64,000 nt of DNA. Origin: a virus. Below, piece by piece: positions 42,349 through 51,810 of this stretch. Numbering within the stretch: the first letter of the stretch is position 1; the number at the start of each line of letters is the position of its first letter. The notes below the pieces were generated by a model. The model was not told where the DNA came from. It saw only the letters and a list, made by a program, of their open reading frames with translations, and did not search any database. The stretch is taken from positions 39,637-103,636 of IMG/VR virus record IMGVR_UViG_3300047325_000130. One strand, given 5' to 3'. A program made the translations under genes and the position numbers.

Positions 42349-43386
42349 TTGTATAAAATTTGTGTATATACAATTTCATTGAATGAAGAACAAAATGTAG
42401 ATGACTGGTATAAATCTTGTCAAGACGCTGATTATATCTTGGTAGGGGATACCGGTTCAGTTGATAATACTGTTAAGAAATTTAAAGATCTAAATATACC
42501 TGTATATCCAATATCAATTAAACCTTTTAGATTTGATATTGCTCGTAATACGGTTCTTGCAATGGTACCAAACGATATTGATATATGTGTTTGTTTAGAT
42601 CTGGATGAAAGATTAGAAGATGGTTGGAGAAAAAAGATTGAGGATGTGTGGACCCCAACGACAACCAAATTGCAATATACCAGCTATTATAACTTTGCTC
42701 AAAATCCAAATTTGGTTACCAAATTAGATCGTATTCATAAAAGATATAATTATGTTTGGAAAAGAGCTGTACACGAATGTATTATGCCTATTGGTATAGA
42801 TGAAGTTATTACACAATCAGACCTTAACATTTATCAATTTCAAGATACTTCAAAATTTAGAAATTATCTGCCAATGATGAAAATGACATGCGAAGAATAT
42901 CCGGATGATCAAAATTTTTTACATTGGTATGGTAGAGAGTTACGAAGTAGAAATGATAAATCTTGTGTAGAAATATTTAAAAAATATTTGTCTCATCCAA
43001 ATGCAACTTGGAAAGAAGAGAGAGCTGATGCAATGAGATCAATAGGATTATTTGAGAATCAAGAATATTGGCTAAAATTAGCTGTTGAAGAATCAAAATT
43101 ATATCGTAAACCATATGTAGAATTAGCATTGATTTATTATTCTAGATTAGACTGGAGTAAATGTCTTACTCAATGTCTGCACGCGATAAATTTACCAAAA
43201 ACTAATACATATTTAGATGATCAAAATGATTTTGGCCCAATACTTGATGATTTGGCATCAATATCTTATTGGAATTTAAATATGAAAGAAAAATCACTCG
43301 AACATGCTCAAAAAGCATTTGATTTATCTCCAAACGACGAAAGACTCAAAAATAATCTAATTGCAATTAAAAACTCAATAAACTGA
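42349..43386 (+). CDS. Family 2 glycosyltransferase with TPR-like C terminus
   Basis: 345 residues. TISLNEEQNVDDWYKSC, VGDTGSVDNT and the metal-binding DLDERLEDG give a GT-A fold, family 2. C-terminal half helical with TPR-like repeats (LNMKEKSLEHAQKAFDLSPND). No ATG in a good place; the frame opens after a stop at 42322, so TTG 42349 is taken as start. Ends of the cluster of three glycosyltransferases. Confidence 0.75.
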   Translation: MYKICVYTISLNEEQNVDDWYKSCQDADYILVGDTGSVDNTVKKFKDLNIPVYPISIKPFRFDIARNTVLAMVPNDIDICVCLDLDERLEDGWRKKIEDVWTPTTTKLQYTSYYNFAQNPNLVTKLDRIHKRYNYVWKRAVHECIMPIGIDEVITQSDLNIYQFQDTSKFRNYLPMMKMTCEEYPDDQNFLHWYGRELRSRNDKSCVEIFKKYLSHPNATWKEERADAMRSIGLFENQEYWLKLAVEESKLYRKPYVELALIYYSRLDWSKCLTQCLHAINLPKTNTYLDDQNDFGPILDDLASISYWNLNMKEKSLEHAQKAFDLSPNDERLKNNLIAIKNSIN

Positions 43387-43416
43387 TTGTTTTTTACAAT
43401 ATAATATCATAGATAG

Positions 43417-43650
43417 ATGAGCATGAAAATCGGCGATGTAATTAAATGGACGAATAATGAATATTTTTATATTACACATTTAGGCAACTCTGACATAGGT
43501 ACCAAAATAACTGGTTTATGGTTGATCAAACCAAATAATTTATCTGTTGAGGTAATACATTTAACCCATACAGATATATTTCGTTCTCATGCAATCGAAA
43601 ATATCGATAATACAACTCAATTCATTTTGAAATACGTAGATAGCAATTAA
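43417..43650 (+). CDS. Small hypothetical protein
   Basis: 77 residues: MSMKIGDVIKWTNNEYFYIT, small beta-barrel-like composition. Function unknown. Confidence 0.45.
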   Translation: MSMKIGDVIKWTNNEYFYITHLGNSDIGTKITGLWLIKPNNLSVEVIHLTHTDIFRSHAIENIDNTTQFILKYVDSN

Positions 43651-43735
43651 TCATTGTTTATCCATATATTTTAGCAATATTGTTGCAATTTCTTTATTCT
43701 TATAATAAAGTTACTTTAACACTTTAGGAAAAACA

Positions 43736-44002
43736 ATGACCGACAACATTTTAATTTGTCAATGCGGTAGTGTAGAACATCAAATTATTTGGATTTATGA
43801 TCCAAGCGACGAAGAAACCCTTGCCTGCCTACGGATTCATTTGTCTGAACAAAATTTCTGTCAAAGATTAATTAAAGGTATCAAATATATTTTTGGTTAT
43901 AAATGTAAACACGGGCATTGGGACGAAGTTCATTTAGATAAATCTAAGGTAAAGGAGCTAAAGACTCTTTGCGAAAATGCATTGAACTCTGATACCAACT
44001 AA
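43736..44002 (+). CDS. Small conserved phage protein with CxCxSxEH motif
   Basis: 88 residues. ILICQCGSVEHQIIWIYDP, then LACLRIHLSEQNFCQRLIKG and KYIFGYKCKHGHWDE. The same plan (CQCxSxEH...IRYIFGYxxxxGxWDE) recurs in many phage genomes; function unknown. TTAGGAAAA ribosome site. Confidence 0.6.
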   Translation: MTDNILICQCGSVEHQIIWIYDPSDEETLACLRIHLSEQNFCQRLIKGIKYIFGYKCKHGHWDEVHLDKSKVKELKTLCENALNSDTN

Positions 44003-44007
44003 ATTAT

Positions 44008-44099
44008 AAAAGATAATTAGATAAAACTACATTGTTTTCAAAGACAGGTGTTGAGATGAGCTCACTCAATACCATACTTTTAACCAAAAGATAATTAGA
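44008..44099 (+). repeat. 14-bp direct repeat and hairpin
   Basis: AAAAGATAATTAGA at 44008-44021 and again at 44086-44099; a TTGAG/CTCAA hairpin lies between them (about 44051-44069). Upstream of the DpdA-like transcription unit. Confidence 0.4.
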
Positions 44100-44129
44100 C
44101 TTTCTTTTATAATAAGATCATAATTGTTT

Positions 44130-44249
44130 ATGACCTGTAATTTACATCCAGAAGAAACAAAGAAAATATTACAGTCTTTAGCTGGAAAATCAAAAGTGAA
44201 GAACACAGAAAAAGATATGTCAGAAAAAGAAAGAATATTGGAAAAATAA
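44130..44249 (+). CDS. Very short hypothetical peptide
   Basis: 39 codons, MTCNLHPEETKKILQSLAGK then Lys/Glu-rich end; immediately before the DpdA-like gene (3 bases). May be a leader peptide or a gene fragment. Confidence 0.35.
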   Translation: MTCNLHPEETKKILQSLAGKSKVKNTEKDMSEKERILEK

Positions 44250-44252
44250 AAA

Positions 44253-45884
44253 ATGCATGATTTATCAAGAACTGATATAAATCCAAACGCAAAAAACTTC
44301 TCAACAAATATGAATGACATGGCAGTATATTTGCCTTCTATTTCTGCGATCTATGCGAAAATAGTTAGCATGCCTGAATATAAAATACGTGATTCTATGC
44401 CAAAAGGGTTGCCATTAGGTTTAGAAGATCTAAATTTTTTAAACCCTAAAAATAATCTATATTATTATCCGGCTGCCTTATACAGTGCCGGACATGCAAT
44501 TTTAGACGTAGATTGCAGTAATGAACAAGAATCTATGATTCAGAAAAGAGATAGAAAAAATACAATTATGATAGGGGATTCGGGAGGATTCCAAGTTGCA
44601 ACCGGCGTATTAAAATGGCCGTGGGAACAAAAAAATAAAACAAATGACGAATGGAATTCAGATAAAAATGACATAAGATTGACTATATTAAGATGGCTTG
44701 AAGCTACTTCGGATTATGCAATGCCGTTAGATTTCCCAACTTATGGGTTAGTAAAGTTTGGTTTAGATCCCGTAACAGGCGAAAGCTTGCACCCAGGTAT
44801 GAAAACGTTTAACGATTGCTTAACACAAAGCTTAGAAAATCATCATTTTTTTATTAAGCATAGAAAAGAAGGTGCTACTAAATTTATGAACGTTCTGCAA
44901 GGGCGTAACCAAGAGGAAGGTGATATTTGGTGGGAAGCTGTAAAGGATCTTCCATTTGAAACTTGGAGCTTCTCAAACGTTCAAGCAAGTAATTTTAATA
45001 TCAATTTACGTCGTTTAATTATAATGCGAGACAATGGCTATTTAGAAAATAGGGAATGGTTGCATTATCTAGGTAATGGTAAGATTAAAGCAGGTTGTGC
45101 ATTAACAACATTGCAACGTTCGCTAAGACAATATGTTGATCCAAATTTGACACTGAGTTATGACGCGGCATCTCCTTTTGTCATGTCATCCCGGGGCCAA
45201 GGTTACGAAGGTTATGAACTATCGAATAGAAATATGGGATTTAAAGGCGGTTCATTTGTCGATGATAAATCATTGAAAGGTAATAAAGAATTATTTAATG
45301 ACTGGATTGCAAGAACATCAAAAAATACAAAATTTCTAAAAAGAACCAATGTAGGTGATAGGATAACAGTTGGTGATATTTGTGTTCGTGGGTATGAGGA
45401 TCTCAAATACAAAAAAGTTGCATGGACTAAGAAAGAACTTGAAACCGATCTATATAAAAACAGTCCTGAAGGGAGAGTCGGCGATCAATTCAGATGGTCG
45501 AAAGAATATCATGATTATCTAACACATCATAGCGATCACGGCGGTCTATTTGATTTCAGTGAATCCAGATTTGAAAAAGAAACAGAAAAGTATCAGGTTA
45601 AGTGGCCATCGTCTATGGACGGGTTTAGTTATTTGTTGTCGATGTGTCATAATTGTGAATTACATATACAAGCAATTCAAGAGGCGAATAATTGGCAAGA
45701 TCAGGAATTATCAATTGCAAATCAATATGTAACCCCCGACCTACTTGAATTTAAAGATCTGTGTCCTGAAATATTCAAGTCAGAGAAGCCAATGGATCTA
45801 ATCGCAAAACATACTAGATTGCTTCAAAATATTACCGGGATGGATGCTTCAAATACTACCCCTATTGACATCGAAAATTTCTAA
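44253..45884 (+). CDS. dpdA: DpdA-like DNA/tRNA-guanine transglycosylase
   Basis: 543 residues. The signature [14 protein letters not shown] (Asp109-Gln114) is the TGT motif, with MPLDFPTYG (Asp160) and NVLQGRN as the following substrate-pocket elements. TGT enzymes exchange guanine for 7-deazaguanine; the phage DpdA family does this in DNA. The C-terminal half has no canonical TGT zinc site that I could recognise, as expected for DpdA. Queuosine-pathway genes in the same window (FolE, QueD-like, QueE) support a DNA-modification role. Its 3' end overlaps the opposite-strand GIY-YIG gene by 23 bases. Confidence 0.8.
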   Translation: MHDLSRTDINPNAKNFSTNMNDMAVYLPSISAIYAKIVSMPEYKIRDSMPKGLPLGLEDLNFLNPKNNLYYYPAALYSAGHAILDVDCSNEQESMIQKRDRKNTIMIGDSGGFQVATGVLKWPWEQKNKTNDEWNSDKNDIRLTILRWLEATSDYAMPLDFPTYGLVKFGLDPVTGESLHPGMKTFNDCLTQSLENHHFFIKHRKEGATKFMNVLQGRNQEEGDIWWEAVKDLPFETWSFSNVQASNFNINLRRLIIMRDNGYLENREWLHYLGNGKIKAGCALTTLQRSLRQYVDPNLTLSYDAASPFVMSSRGQGYEGYELSNRNMGFKGGSFVDDKSLKGNKELFNDWIARTSKNTKFLKRTNVGDRITVGDICVRGYEDLKYKKVAWTKKELETDLYKNSPEGRVGDQFRWSKEYHDYLTHHSDHGGLFDFSESRFEKETEKYQVKWPSSMDGFSYLLSMCHNCELHIQAIQEANNWQDQELSIANQYVTPDLLEFKDLCPEIFKSEKPMDLIAKHTRLLQNITGMDASNTTPIDIENF

Positions 45885-47025
45885 CCTTGCAATTATCAAA
45901 ATGAAACATTGACATACCACCGCTAGCAGGACCGGATTTTTTACAGTGAGGACAAGTTCTTAAAGGTTGAACATAGTCAGGATTCATCTTACATTTGTCA
46001 AAATGATTCATCAGCATGCCTGCACTATAAACACCTTCTAACTCACAATGTGGACAAATAACCATATTTTTAGGTTTCTTAGGTGTTGGTTCAGGCTCTA
46101 CATAGTCAGGATTTTGTTTGCAATTATCAAAGTGATAACGAGTCATGCCTGAACCTCGACCAGTTAAGTCACAATGCGGGCATTGGCTTTCTTTTATAAC
46201 CTTCGGTTCTAGTTTGATATGATCTGTCTTTTGTTTACAATAGTCGAAATGATATCTAGTCATATTGGCTGACCCTCCGGTTAAATTACAATGCGGACAA
46301 GTTAATTTTACAGCTTTACTCTTGCTTTTGTCCGGAGGAACATAACCAGGATTCTTTTTACAATTATCGAAATGACATTTATTATAAGAACCTCTAGCAA
46401 TTAATTTTTTATCACAATGGGGACATATCACTTTTAGTTTATTTTCATCATAATTAGGTGCCGATTTGCAGTTATCAAAATGCCATCTTTTCATTAATAT
46501 AGAGCCACCTGTTTCTTTACAATGTGGGCAAGTTTCCTGAATTTTATTTGGATGTTCATCACTTAGAAAAAAGTGGGTTCCGTCTTCTACTTCTTTTCTA
46601 ACTCTGGCCACACATTCTTCTCTGAAAACAGTATCGAAAAAATTATGATTGCCGGCTTTAATTCTTTTCAAGTTATTTTTCGATTTGAGTTTTTGAGTTT
46701 TTTTCGATGTTATTACACCTGATGCACCATCGCCACCGTCACTCATATTTCTTAAAATACCAGTACCATTATCAATTCTTCCGAACCAATTAATTAATCT
46801 TCTTTCTAAAGCTAACGAACCAGTTTCGGTTAAATTTCGTTCTAAAATTATAATGAATTTTTTATCAGGTAGTTTAACTCTATGTTTTCCCCATGCTCTT
46901 TTACCTTTACCTTTTCCAATATAATAAGGTGTACCAGCTTTTGCTGTTTTTGAATCTTTACTTCTTATATAAGCATAAACATAATATGAAAGTGATAGTT
47001 TATAGTCATAAATAATTTTAGACAT
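45862..47025 (-). CDS. GIY-YIG homing endonuclease with six zinc-finger-like repeats
   Basis: 387 residues. N-terminal GIY-YIG nuclease: [10 protein letters not shown] then [18 protein letters not shown], with a later Glu ([13 protein letters not shown]). From about residue 165 on, six copies of C-P-H-C-x(4-8)-G-x-x-M-x-R-x-H-F-D-N-C-K, a repeated C2HC zinc finger likely for DNA recognition. Leader region has GATAAATA and the covarying hairpin described at 47041, then AGGAATT. Converges with dpdA, typical of free-standing homing endonucleases. Confidence 0.85.
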   Translation of the reverse strand: MSKIIYDYKLSLSYYVYAYIRSKDSKTAKAGTPYYIGKGKGKRAWGKHRVKLPDKKFIIILERNLTETGSLALERRLINWFGRIDNGTGILRNMSDGGDGASGVITSKKTQKLKSKNNLKRIKAGNHNFFDTVFREECVARVRKEVEDGTHFFLSDEHPNKIQETCPHCKETGGSILMKRWHFDNCKSAPNYDENKLKVICPHCDKKLIARGSYNKCHFDNCKKNPGYVPPDKSKSKAVKLTCPHCNLTGGSANMTRYHFDYCKQKTDHIKLEPKVIKESQCPHCDLTGRGSGMTRYHFDNCKQNPDYVEPEPTPKKPKNMVICPHCELEGVYSAGMLMNHFDKCKMNPDYVQPLRTCPHCKKSGPASGGMSMFHFDNCKVRNFRCQ

Positions 47026-47040
47026 GCTGTAATTCCTGTA

Positions 47041-47092
47041 AGGTTATAGAATGGTTGGAGACTGTGAATCTCGCGAACCATACTTATTTATC
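47041..47092 (-). promoter_or_regulatory. Leader element A of the GIY-YIG gene
   Basis: Minus-strand GATAAATA (47092-47085) then a hairpin ATGGTT/AACCAT (47051-47056 with 47076-47081), inner GAGA/TCTC. Same architecture with compensatory changes at 55671-55718. Confidence 0.5.
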
Positions 47093-47130
47093 AGGTATCG
47101 TCATTGAAAAAAGAATCAAAAGAAAGAAAA

Positions 47131-47265
47131 ATGTTCAACGATATGAGTGAACAATTGCAAAAATTAGGTTATAATCAACCTAATAAGGTTCAATGTCCAT
47201 GGTGTCTTAAATTTAAAAATTCCAGAAATATTCAAGTCAGAAAGATCAAACTAAATAATTCATGA
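47131..47265 (+). CDS. Small CPWC protein or gene remnant
   Basis: 44 codons: MFNDMSEQLQKLGYNQPNKV then QCPWCLKFKN. Its DNA contains 17 bases identical to the 3' part of dpdA (47225-47241 and 45768-45784). It overlaps the start of the next gene by 4 bases. It may be real or a relic of the dpdA 3' region. Confidence 0.4.
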   Translation: MFNDMSEQLQKLGYNQPNKVQCPWCLKFKNSRNIQVRKIKLNNS

Positions 47266-48347
47266 CAAAATCAATTGATCCAACTACATATCCATTTAAA
47301 GGAAAAATAAAAAAATATTATATTGCATTAAGGACTTACCTAAAATCTTTAGGTATATCTTTAGACAAAATGGTGGTAAGAAAATATGGGTTTGATCTTT
47401 ATACAAGCGTTAAGAATGTAAAAACCGGTGAGCCTTTGATTTTGTGGAAGTATGAGATAATTGACCAATATACAACTATGTTTAATGATGTACGTTATGG
47501 AAATACTGCATATAAAATATCAATAGAAGATTTTCTATCTAAGCCAGAATATAAACAAGAGTTTGAAAATATTTTAAAAGCTAATCAAACTATCAAGATT
47601 ACCGACAATAACATATTTAAATATTTTATTGGCGATATAAATACCGTTATTACTAAATCAAAAGGCCGTCTAAATGTAAAAACGGCATTATTTGGTAAAA
47701 ATACAATCTCTGGTAAAATACCAAATTTAAATTTGGGTATTGTTGGCGGAAATTTTTCTGTAGGAAGCTTAAAATTAACAACTCTGGAAAATTGTCCGTA
47801 TGAGGTTCGAAATGGATTTAACTGTTCGTTCAATTTATTAACATCATTAGAGTATTGTCCGTTGGTTAAAGGTGACTTTACTTGCGAACATAATAAATTA
47901 ACATCATTAGAGTATTGTCCGCCAGTTATCACTGGCGATTTTAATTGTTCTAATAATTTGATATCATCATTTGATCATTTCCCTAAATTTGCCAATGAGT
48001 ACTATGTCGATTGTTCTAATAACAACATTGTAACTTTTGACGGATGTCCAAAAGTATATTATCTAAACGTTCGTAAAAATCCACTTAAGAGCTTTTCTTC
48101 TTTACCTGCAACTGTACAAAACATCGAGTTTACATATAATAATGATTTAAAATTATTAGCTCTTATTCCATTAATGATGAAAGGGTTAATTATTGATCCA
48201 TATGATTGGCCAGCGGCGATAGATAAATTCTTTGATATAGACACTCTTGATGAAATGTACAAAGAACACAAAAATATGAAATCATTTATTTTGTATATTC
48301 AAAAAGAATTAATAGATAACGGTTTTGTAGGCAATGCAGGCTGGTAA
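47262..48347 (+). CDS. Repeat protein, LRR-like family, paralogue 6 (dispersed)
   Basis: 361 residues. The C-terminal 180 residues share the array's signature: repeats with LTTLENCP, LTSLEYCP, C-S-N-N elements, and the tail QKELIDNGFVGNAGW. The N-terminal 180 residues are new: SIDPTTYPFKGKIKKYYIAL and LYTSVKNVKTGEPLILWKYE. So the family also exists in a longer architecture, 44 kb from the array. Function unknown. Confidence 0.75.
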   Translation: MTKSIDPTTYPFKGKIKKYYIALRTYLKSLGISLDKMVVRKYGFDLYTSVKNVKTGEPLILWKYEIIDQYTTMFNDVRYGNTAYKISIEDFLSKPEYKQEFENILKANQTIKITDNNIFKYFIGDINTVITKSKGRLNVKTALFGKNTISGKIPNLNLGIVGGNFSVGSLKLTTLENCPYEVRNGFNCSFNLLTSLEYCPLVKGDFTCEHNKLTSLEYCPPVITGDFNCSNNLISSFDHFPKFANEYYVDCSNNNIVTFDGCPKVYYLNVRKNPLKSFSSLPATVQNIEFTYNNDLKLLALIPLMMKGLIIDPYDWPAAIDKFFDIDTLDEMYKEHKNMKSFILYIQKELIDNGFVGNAGW

Positions 48348-48350
48348 ATA

Positions 48351-48791
48351 TTATTTGGAAACGTTAAAAATATAACCAGTACTTGTTTGAACAAATTCAA
48401 CATTGAGTCTTTTAAGTTCTTTAACAAATGCAGCTTTATCTTTTCTATATGGCCATTGTGGTTCTTGAACTTTAACTGACCCCATTGGACTACGACCATT
48501 GCCGCCTGCTCTATAGGTAACATAAATTTTCTTATGAACATTAAAAAAATCTTCAACTATTTCTTTTACCATCTCAATTTTATCAAGATACGCATCATCA
48601 AAGAATTCTGGATTAGATCTTACAGCCTGAGCACTACGTTCTTTTGCATCAGACCAAGCAGCAAACCCATTATATGACTTTCTAGTATTCTTTACTTTGT
48701 CTACATCCAGATCTTCTAATAAAATATTTTCTTTGACTGAAATATTTTCTAGTAGATTAATAAGTTTTCTAATTTCATCAACATTGCTCAT
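48351..48791 (-). CDS. Hypothetical protein, possibly virion-associated
   Basis: 146 residues from ATG 48791. N terminus SNVDEIRKLINLLENISVKE resembles the gene at 19502. C-terminal part: IYVTYRAGGNGRSPMGSVKV, FVKELKRLNVEFVQTSTGY. Convergent with the repeat gene. Function unknown. Confidence 0.5.
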   Translation of the reverse strand: MSNVDEIRKLINLLENISVKENILLEDLDVDKVKNTRKSYNGFAAWSDAKERSAQAVRSNPEFFDDAYLDKIEMVKEIVEDFFNVHKKIYVTYRAGGNGRSPMGSVKVQEPQWPYRKDKAAFVKELKRLNVEFVQTSTGYIFNVSK

Positions 48792-48888
48792 CAATTATTT
48801 ATCCATAATTTGTTTCTTGGTCGGTGGTATATTATATTTACCAATTTTAAATTAGACATTGGTTACACATATCTATCATACTTAAAAA

Positions 48889-49392
48889 ATGAAACGAGAT
48901 TATTCAACAGGCGAAGCAACCGCAGTAGATTTTTTTGTCGGAGTCGAAATTGAAAAAACTCCGGCTTATGGATTAAAGACATTATTCGTAACTGGAATTC
49001 ATACCGTAGAAAAAATAATAGAATTGTATAATGAACATTCTTGTTCTCATATATTTTTGGGAGCAAATCAAAGTTATAATTATTCATTGGATAAATGGAA
49101 TCAAATGATAACAGGTGTTCTTGATTACGAGATATTAGTTACTTTAGATTTTGATATTGATAAACTATCATGGATTAAAAATCAACCTTGGTTTAATCGG
49201 GAAAATTTTATTCCGCAAATATCATTTAAAATACCGAACATAAAAAATCTAAATAAAAACACAATGTTGAAATTAGATGATATAGACTTCAAAGCAACAA
49301 ACCCAGGTGTATGGTGTCATAAACTCAGTGATTTACAAACTGATGAAACTTTTACCGGATGGGAAGAATATAAAGGAGATACACCGTTATGA
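48889..49392 (+). CDS. Conserved T4-like phage protein
   Basis: 167 residues: MKRDYSTGEATAVDFFVGVE, IEKTPAYGLKTLFVTG, SHIFLGANQSYN, VTLDFDI and TFTGWEEY. I recognise this order from T4-like cyanophage proteins without assigned function. Overlaps the next gene by 4 bases (ATGA). Confidence 0.65.
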   Translation: MKRDYSTGEATAVDFFVGVEIEKTPAYGLKTLFVTGIHTVEKIIELYNEHSCSHIFLGANQSYNYSLDKWNQMITGVLDYEILVTLDFDIDKLSWIKNQPWFNRENFIPQISFKIPNIKNLNKNTMLKLDDIDFKATNPGVWCHKLSDLQTDETFTGWEEYKGDTPL

Positions 49393-49775
49393 CAACAGAG
49401 ACTACACCAGAAGAAGACTTCTTAGCACATCGCGAAGAATTGTTTAAAGAATACAAAAATGTTAAAAATCAATTGGACCTCGAATGCAACGATCTGGATG
49501 TGTTTCTTAAAACATTAGAAGAAAAGAGAAATGTTATAAGAACTTTATCTACAAAAGAAGATTATCTTAAATCAATTATTAATATAGTATTAAAAGATGA
49601 AATTGATCCATATCTTGCCAAATTACAATATGATCACGAGAAACAACAAAAGGATGACGGATATGCATATGATGACGCCCCCGTCGCCAAATCATATAAA
49701 AAATTCGATTCTAGACATCCCAGAACAAAAATTGGTAGAGTATTTAACCATTTATTAAAGACTTGGAAAGTTTAA
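49389..49775 (+). CDS. Coiled-coil small protein, trio member 1
   Basis: 128 residues, helical and charged: FLAHREELFKEYKNVKNQLD in the first half, DEIDPYLAKLQYDHEKQQKD in the second. Shares the HREELF segment and IxPxxAKLQxD block with the next gene. Function unknown. Confidence 0.5.
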   Translation: MTTETTPEEDFLAHREELFKEYKNVKNQLDLECNDLDVFLKTLEEKRNVIRTLSTKEDYLKSIINIVLKDEIDPYLAKLQYDHEKQQKDDGYAYDDAPVAKSYKKFDSRHPRTKIGRVFNHLLKTWKV

Positions 49776-50101
49776 TGAAGTTAACTAATTTGGATAACGA
49801 TGGTTTGCAACATAGAGAAGAACTATTTTGTGAACTTAGAAAGAAATTGATTGAGAAAAAATCTCTTGAACTAGAATTTGACAATTTTAGAAAATTGGCT
49901 GAAGAATTAAATCATAAAAATGATAGTTTAGAAAAACAGATATTCAATATTAGAAATATTATTCAAAAGGTAATAGAAGATGATATTCATCCTATACAAG
50001 CAAAATTGCAGCATGACCAAAATTTAAAAAATGAAGAAATATACGAAGAAATGAATAGACCAAAGTCTTCTTCATATGGTGCATCAAAGGCATTTAGATG
50101 A
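49775..50101 (+). CDS. Coiled-coil small protein, trio member 2
   Basis: 108 residues from ATG 49775 (TAATG overlap with the previous stop). LQHREELFCELRKKLIEKKS, then DDIHPIQAKLQHDQNLKN. Paralogue of member 1. Confidence 0.5.
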   Translation: MKLTNLDNDGLQHREELFCELRKKLIEKKSLELEFDNFRKLAEELNHKNDSLEKQIFNIRNIIQKVIEDDIHPIQAKLQHDQNLKNEEIYEEMNRPKSSSYGASKAFR

Positions 50102-50469
50102 ATACTGAATATTTTGAAAAATATAAATCTGAATTAGATTTAATGAATTCTTTGACAGCTGAAGCAAAAAGAATAAATGCGCAAAGTATAGAATTAAAAA
50201 AAGCAGCACTTAATATTTTACAACATGCTAAGGATCAATCAAAAGTTGTTCATCACATGCGCAAAGTAATAAGTTATGCACTTGACTCCGGACGCGATCC
50301 GGTAGAGATTTCACTAAGTGACGAAATACAGATTACAAATATAGAAGATGATTCGTCGTGTGCCACACTATGGACAAATATATATTCATTAGAAGAAGAA
50401 TTTAGAAAAGAACAAGAACGTGTCACTAGAAATAGTGGGTATGCAGTTGATCCTCTAAATTATCCTTAG
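50098..50469 (+). CDS. Coiled-coil small protein, trio member 3
   Basis: 123 residues; overlaps member 2 by 4 bases. Helical: YKSELDLMNSLTAEAKRINA, later SLSDEIQITNIEDDSSCATL. More divergent than the other two but same size, context and coiled-coil plan. Confidence 0.5.
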   Translation: MNTEYFEKYKSELDLMNSLTAEAKRINAQSIELKKAALNILQHAKDQSKVVHHMRKVISYALDSGRDPVEISLSDEIQITNIEDDSSCATLWTNIYSLEEEFRKEQERVTRNSGYAVDPLNYP

Positions 50470-50504
50470 GTTCTAAATAGTTTTTCAATAACCAATGACT
50501 GTAC

Positions 50505-50586
50505 AATAAATATAGTTGTCACACAAAGGTGACAATATAGGGTGTAACCCTCGTTGAGCGTGAACGATAGACGCTTTGAAAAGGAG
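50505..50586 (+). promoter_or_regulatory. Late-type motif and three-hairpin leader of folE
   Basis: AATAAATATAG (50505-50515), then hairpins TTGTCAC/GTGACAA (50516-50535), AGGG/CCCT (50539-50551) and AGCGT/ACGCT (50557-50575), then AAAAGGAG ribosome site. Compact structured 5' region. Confidence 0.5.
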
Positions 50587-50594
50587 AATATATT

Positions 50595-51266
50595 ATGTCG
50601 TTTAATAAAAATAAATCAGATCCAGAACTGGGAAAGCGTGTTAATCAACACTTAATTAAAGTCGGAGTCGAAACTCCCACTACGCCAAATAATTTAAGTC
50701 GTACAGATAAAATTGATATTATTGAAACCAAATTTAGAGATATAATGGAAACATTGGGTCTAGATTTAACTGATGATAGTCTAGAAGAAACACCAAAACG
50801 AGTCGCTAAGATGTATGTTGGCGAAATTTTTTATGGTCTTGATTATGATGCATTTCCTAAATGCACCACTGTTGATAACAAAATGAATTATGATGAGATG
50901 GTAATTGAAAGAAATGTAAATGTTCAATCTTCATGCGAACATCATTTTATTACAATATCAGGCGTAGCGACAGTTGCTTATATTCCTAACAAAAAAGTAT
51001 TAGGTCTGAGCAAGTTGAACAGGTTAGTAGAATTTTTTAGCAAGAGACCTCAGATACAAGAAAGATTAACTTCTCAAATATATCATGCTTTACAATATAT
51101 TTTAGAAACAGATAATATCGCAGTAGTTATTGATGCAAAACATTTCTGCGTCGCCGCTAGAGGCGTAGAAGATACAGGCAGTACCACAATTACAAGTAAA
51201 TTAGGCGGGGGCTTTAAGACTGATCCTGCGCTACGAGCCGAATTTATGAATTTTACAAAATCTTAA
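50595..51266 (+). CDS. folE: GTP cyclohydrolase I
   Basis: 223 residues (E. coli FolE 222). Zinc ligands SCEHHF (Cys114, His117) and HFCVAARG (Cys185); substrate elements GLSKLNR and RPQIQERLT all present. Makes dihydroneopterin triphosphate from GTP, the first step to 7-deazaguanines (and folate). With QueD-like, QueE and DpdA-like proteins this indicates phage-encoded deazaguanine supply. Its leader is highly structured. Confidence 0.95.
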   Translation: MSFNKNKSDPELGKRVNQHLIKVGVETPTTPNNLSRTDKIDIIETKFRDIMETLGLDLTDDSLEETPKRVAKMYVGEIFYGLDYDAFPKCTTVDNKMNYDEMVIERNVNVQSSCEHHFITISGVATVAYIPNKKVLGLSKLNRLVEFFSKRPQIQERLTSQIYHALQYILETDNIAVVIDAKHFCVAARGVEDTGSTTITSKLGGGFKTDPALRAEFMNFTKS

Positions 51267-51282
51267 CTTCTTGGTTTAAAGT

Positions 51283-51310
51283 TTGGATTTGGGTTTAAAC
51301 CCAAATCCAA
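51283..51310 (+). terminator. Long palindromic terminator-like hairpin
   Basis: 28-base perfect palindrome TTGGATTTGGGTTT/AAACCCAAATCCAA after folE. No U run, so termination strength unclear. Confidence 0.6.
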
Positions 51311-51451
51311 CTTCCATCTACTTGAATTTTCAATTAATCTTTTGTAATAGGTGAATTGTTATTCACAAATAGAAATTCCATGACATTTATCAAATAAAAA
51401 TTGATATTTTATCAAAGCTTGTCATAATAATATATAGAGGATGGATAGAAG

Positions 51452-51793
51452 ATGTTAGAAATAAAATCATTTAATGAAGTACCTTGGAAAGATATTAGTT
51501 TTGAAAATGAATGGTATAGTTCATTTCATGCACCGGTGCCAATTTCCCCAGGGCATCTTATCTATGTCCCAAAAGACACGCAAGCATCTAGTATGGCAAT
51601 TGCGTTAAAAGCTGCTCTCGAGGTTGGCGAGTTCATGGTAAAAAGTAAGAAATGGGATGGTTTTAATTTGGGAATTAACTACGGCGAAGCCGCCGGCCAA
51701 AATACAAATTATCCGCACGCTCACTTGATTCCGCGTTTTAACGGTGATAAAGAAAATCCAAAGGGCGGTATAAAAACCATACTCAAAAGTTGA
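51452..51793 (+). CDS. HIT-family nucleotide hydrolase-like protein
   Basis: 113 residues. FHAPVPISPGHLIYVPKD in the first half; GINYGEAAGQNTNYPHAHLIPR carries the HIT signature with the first His replaced by Tyr and the last two His retained. HIT proteins hydrolyse nucleotide phosphoramidates or diadenosine polyphosphates. Whether it belongs to nucleotide modification in this phage is speculative. Confidence 0.8.
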   Translation: MLEIKSFNEVPWKDISFENEWYSSFHAPVPISPGHLIYVPKDTQASSMAIALKAALEVGEFMVKSKKWDGFNLGINYGEAAGQNTNYPHAHLIPRFNGDKENPKGGIKTILKS

Positions 51794-51810
51794 AATATAA
51801 GGAAAAGAAT

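Noticed and set aside
38353-44002. QueC among the genes between QueD and DpdA
   Set aside because: No PP-loop SGGxDS motif found; QueC may be elsewhere in the genome.
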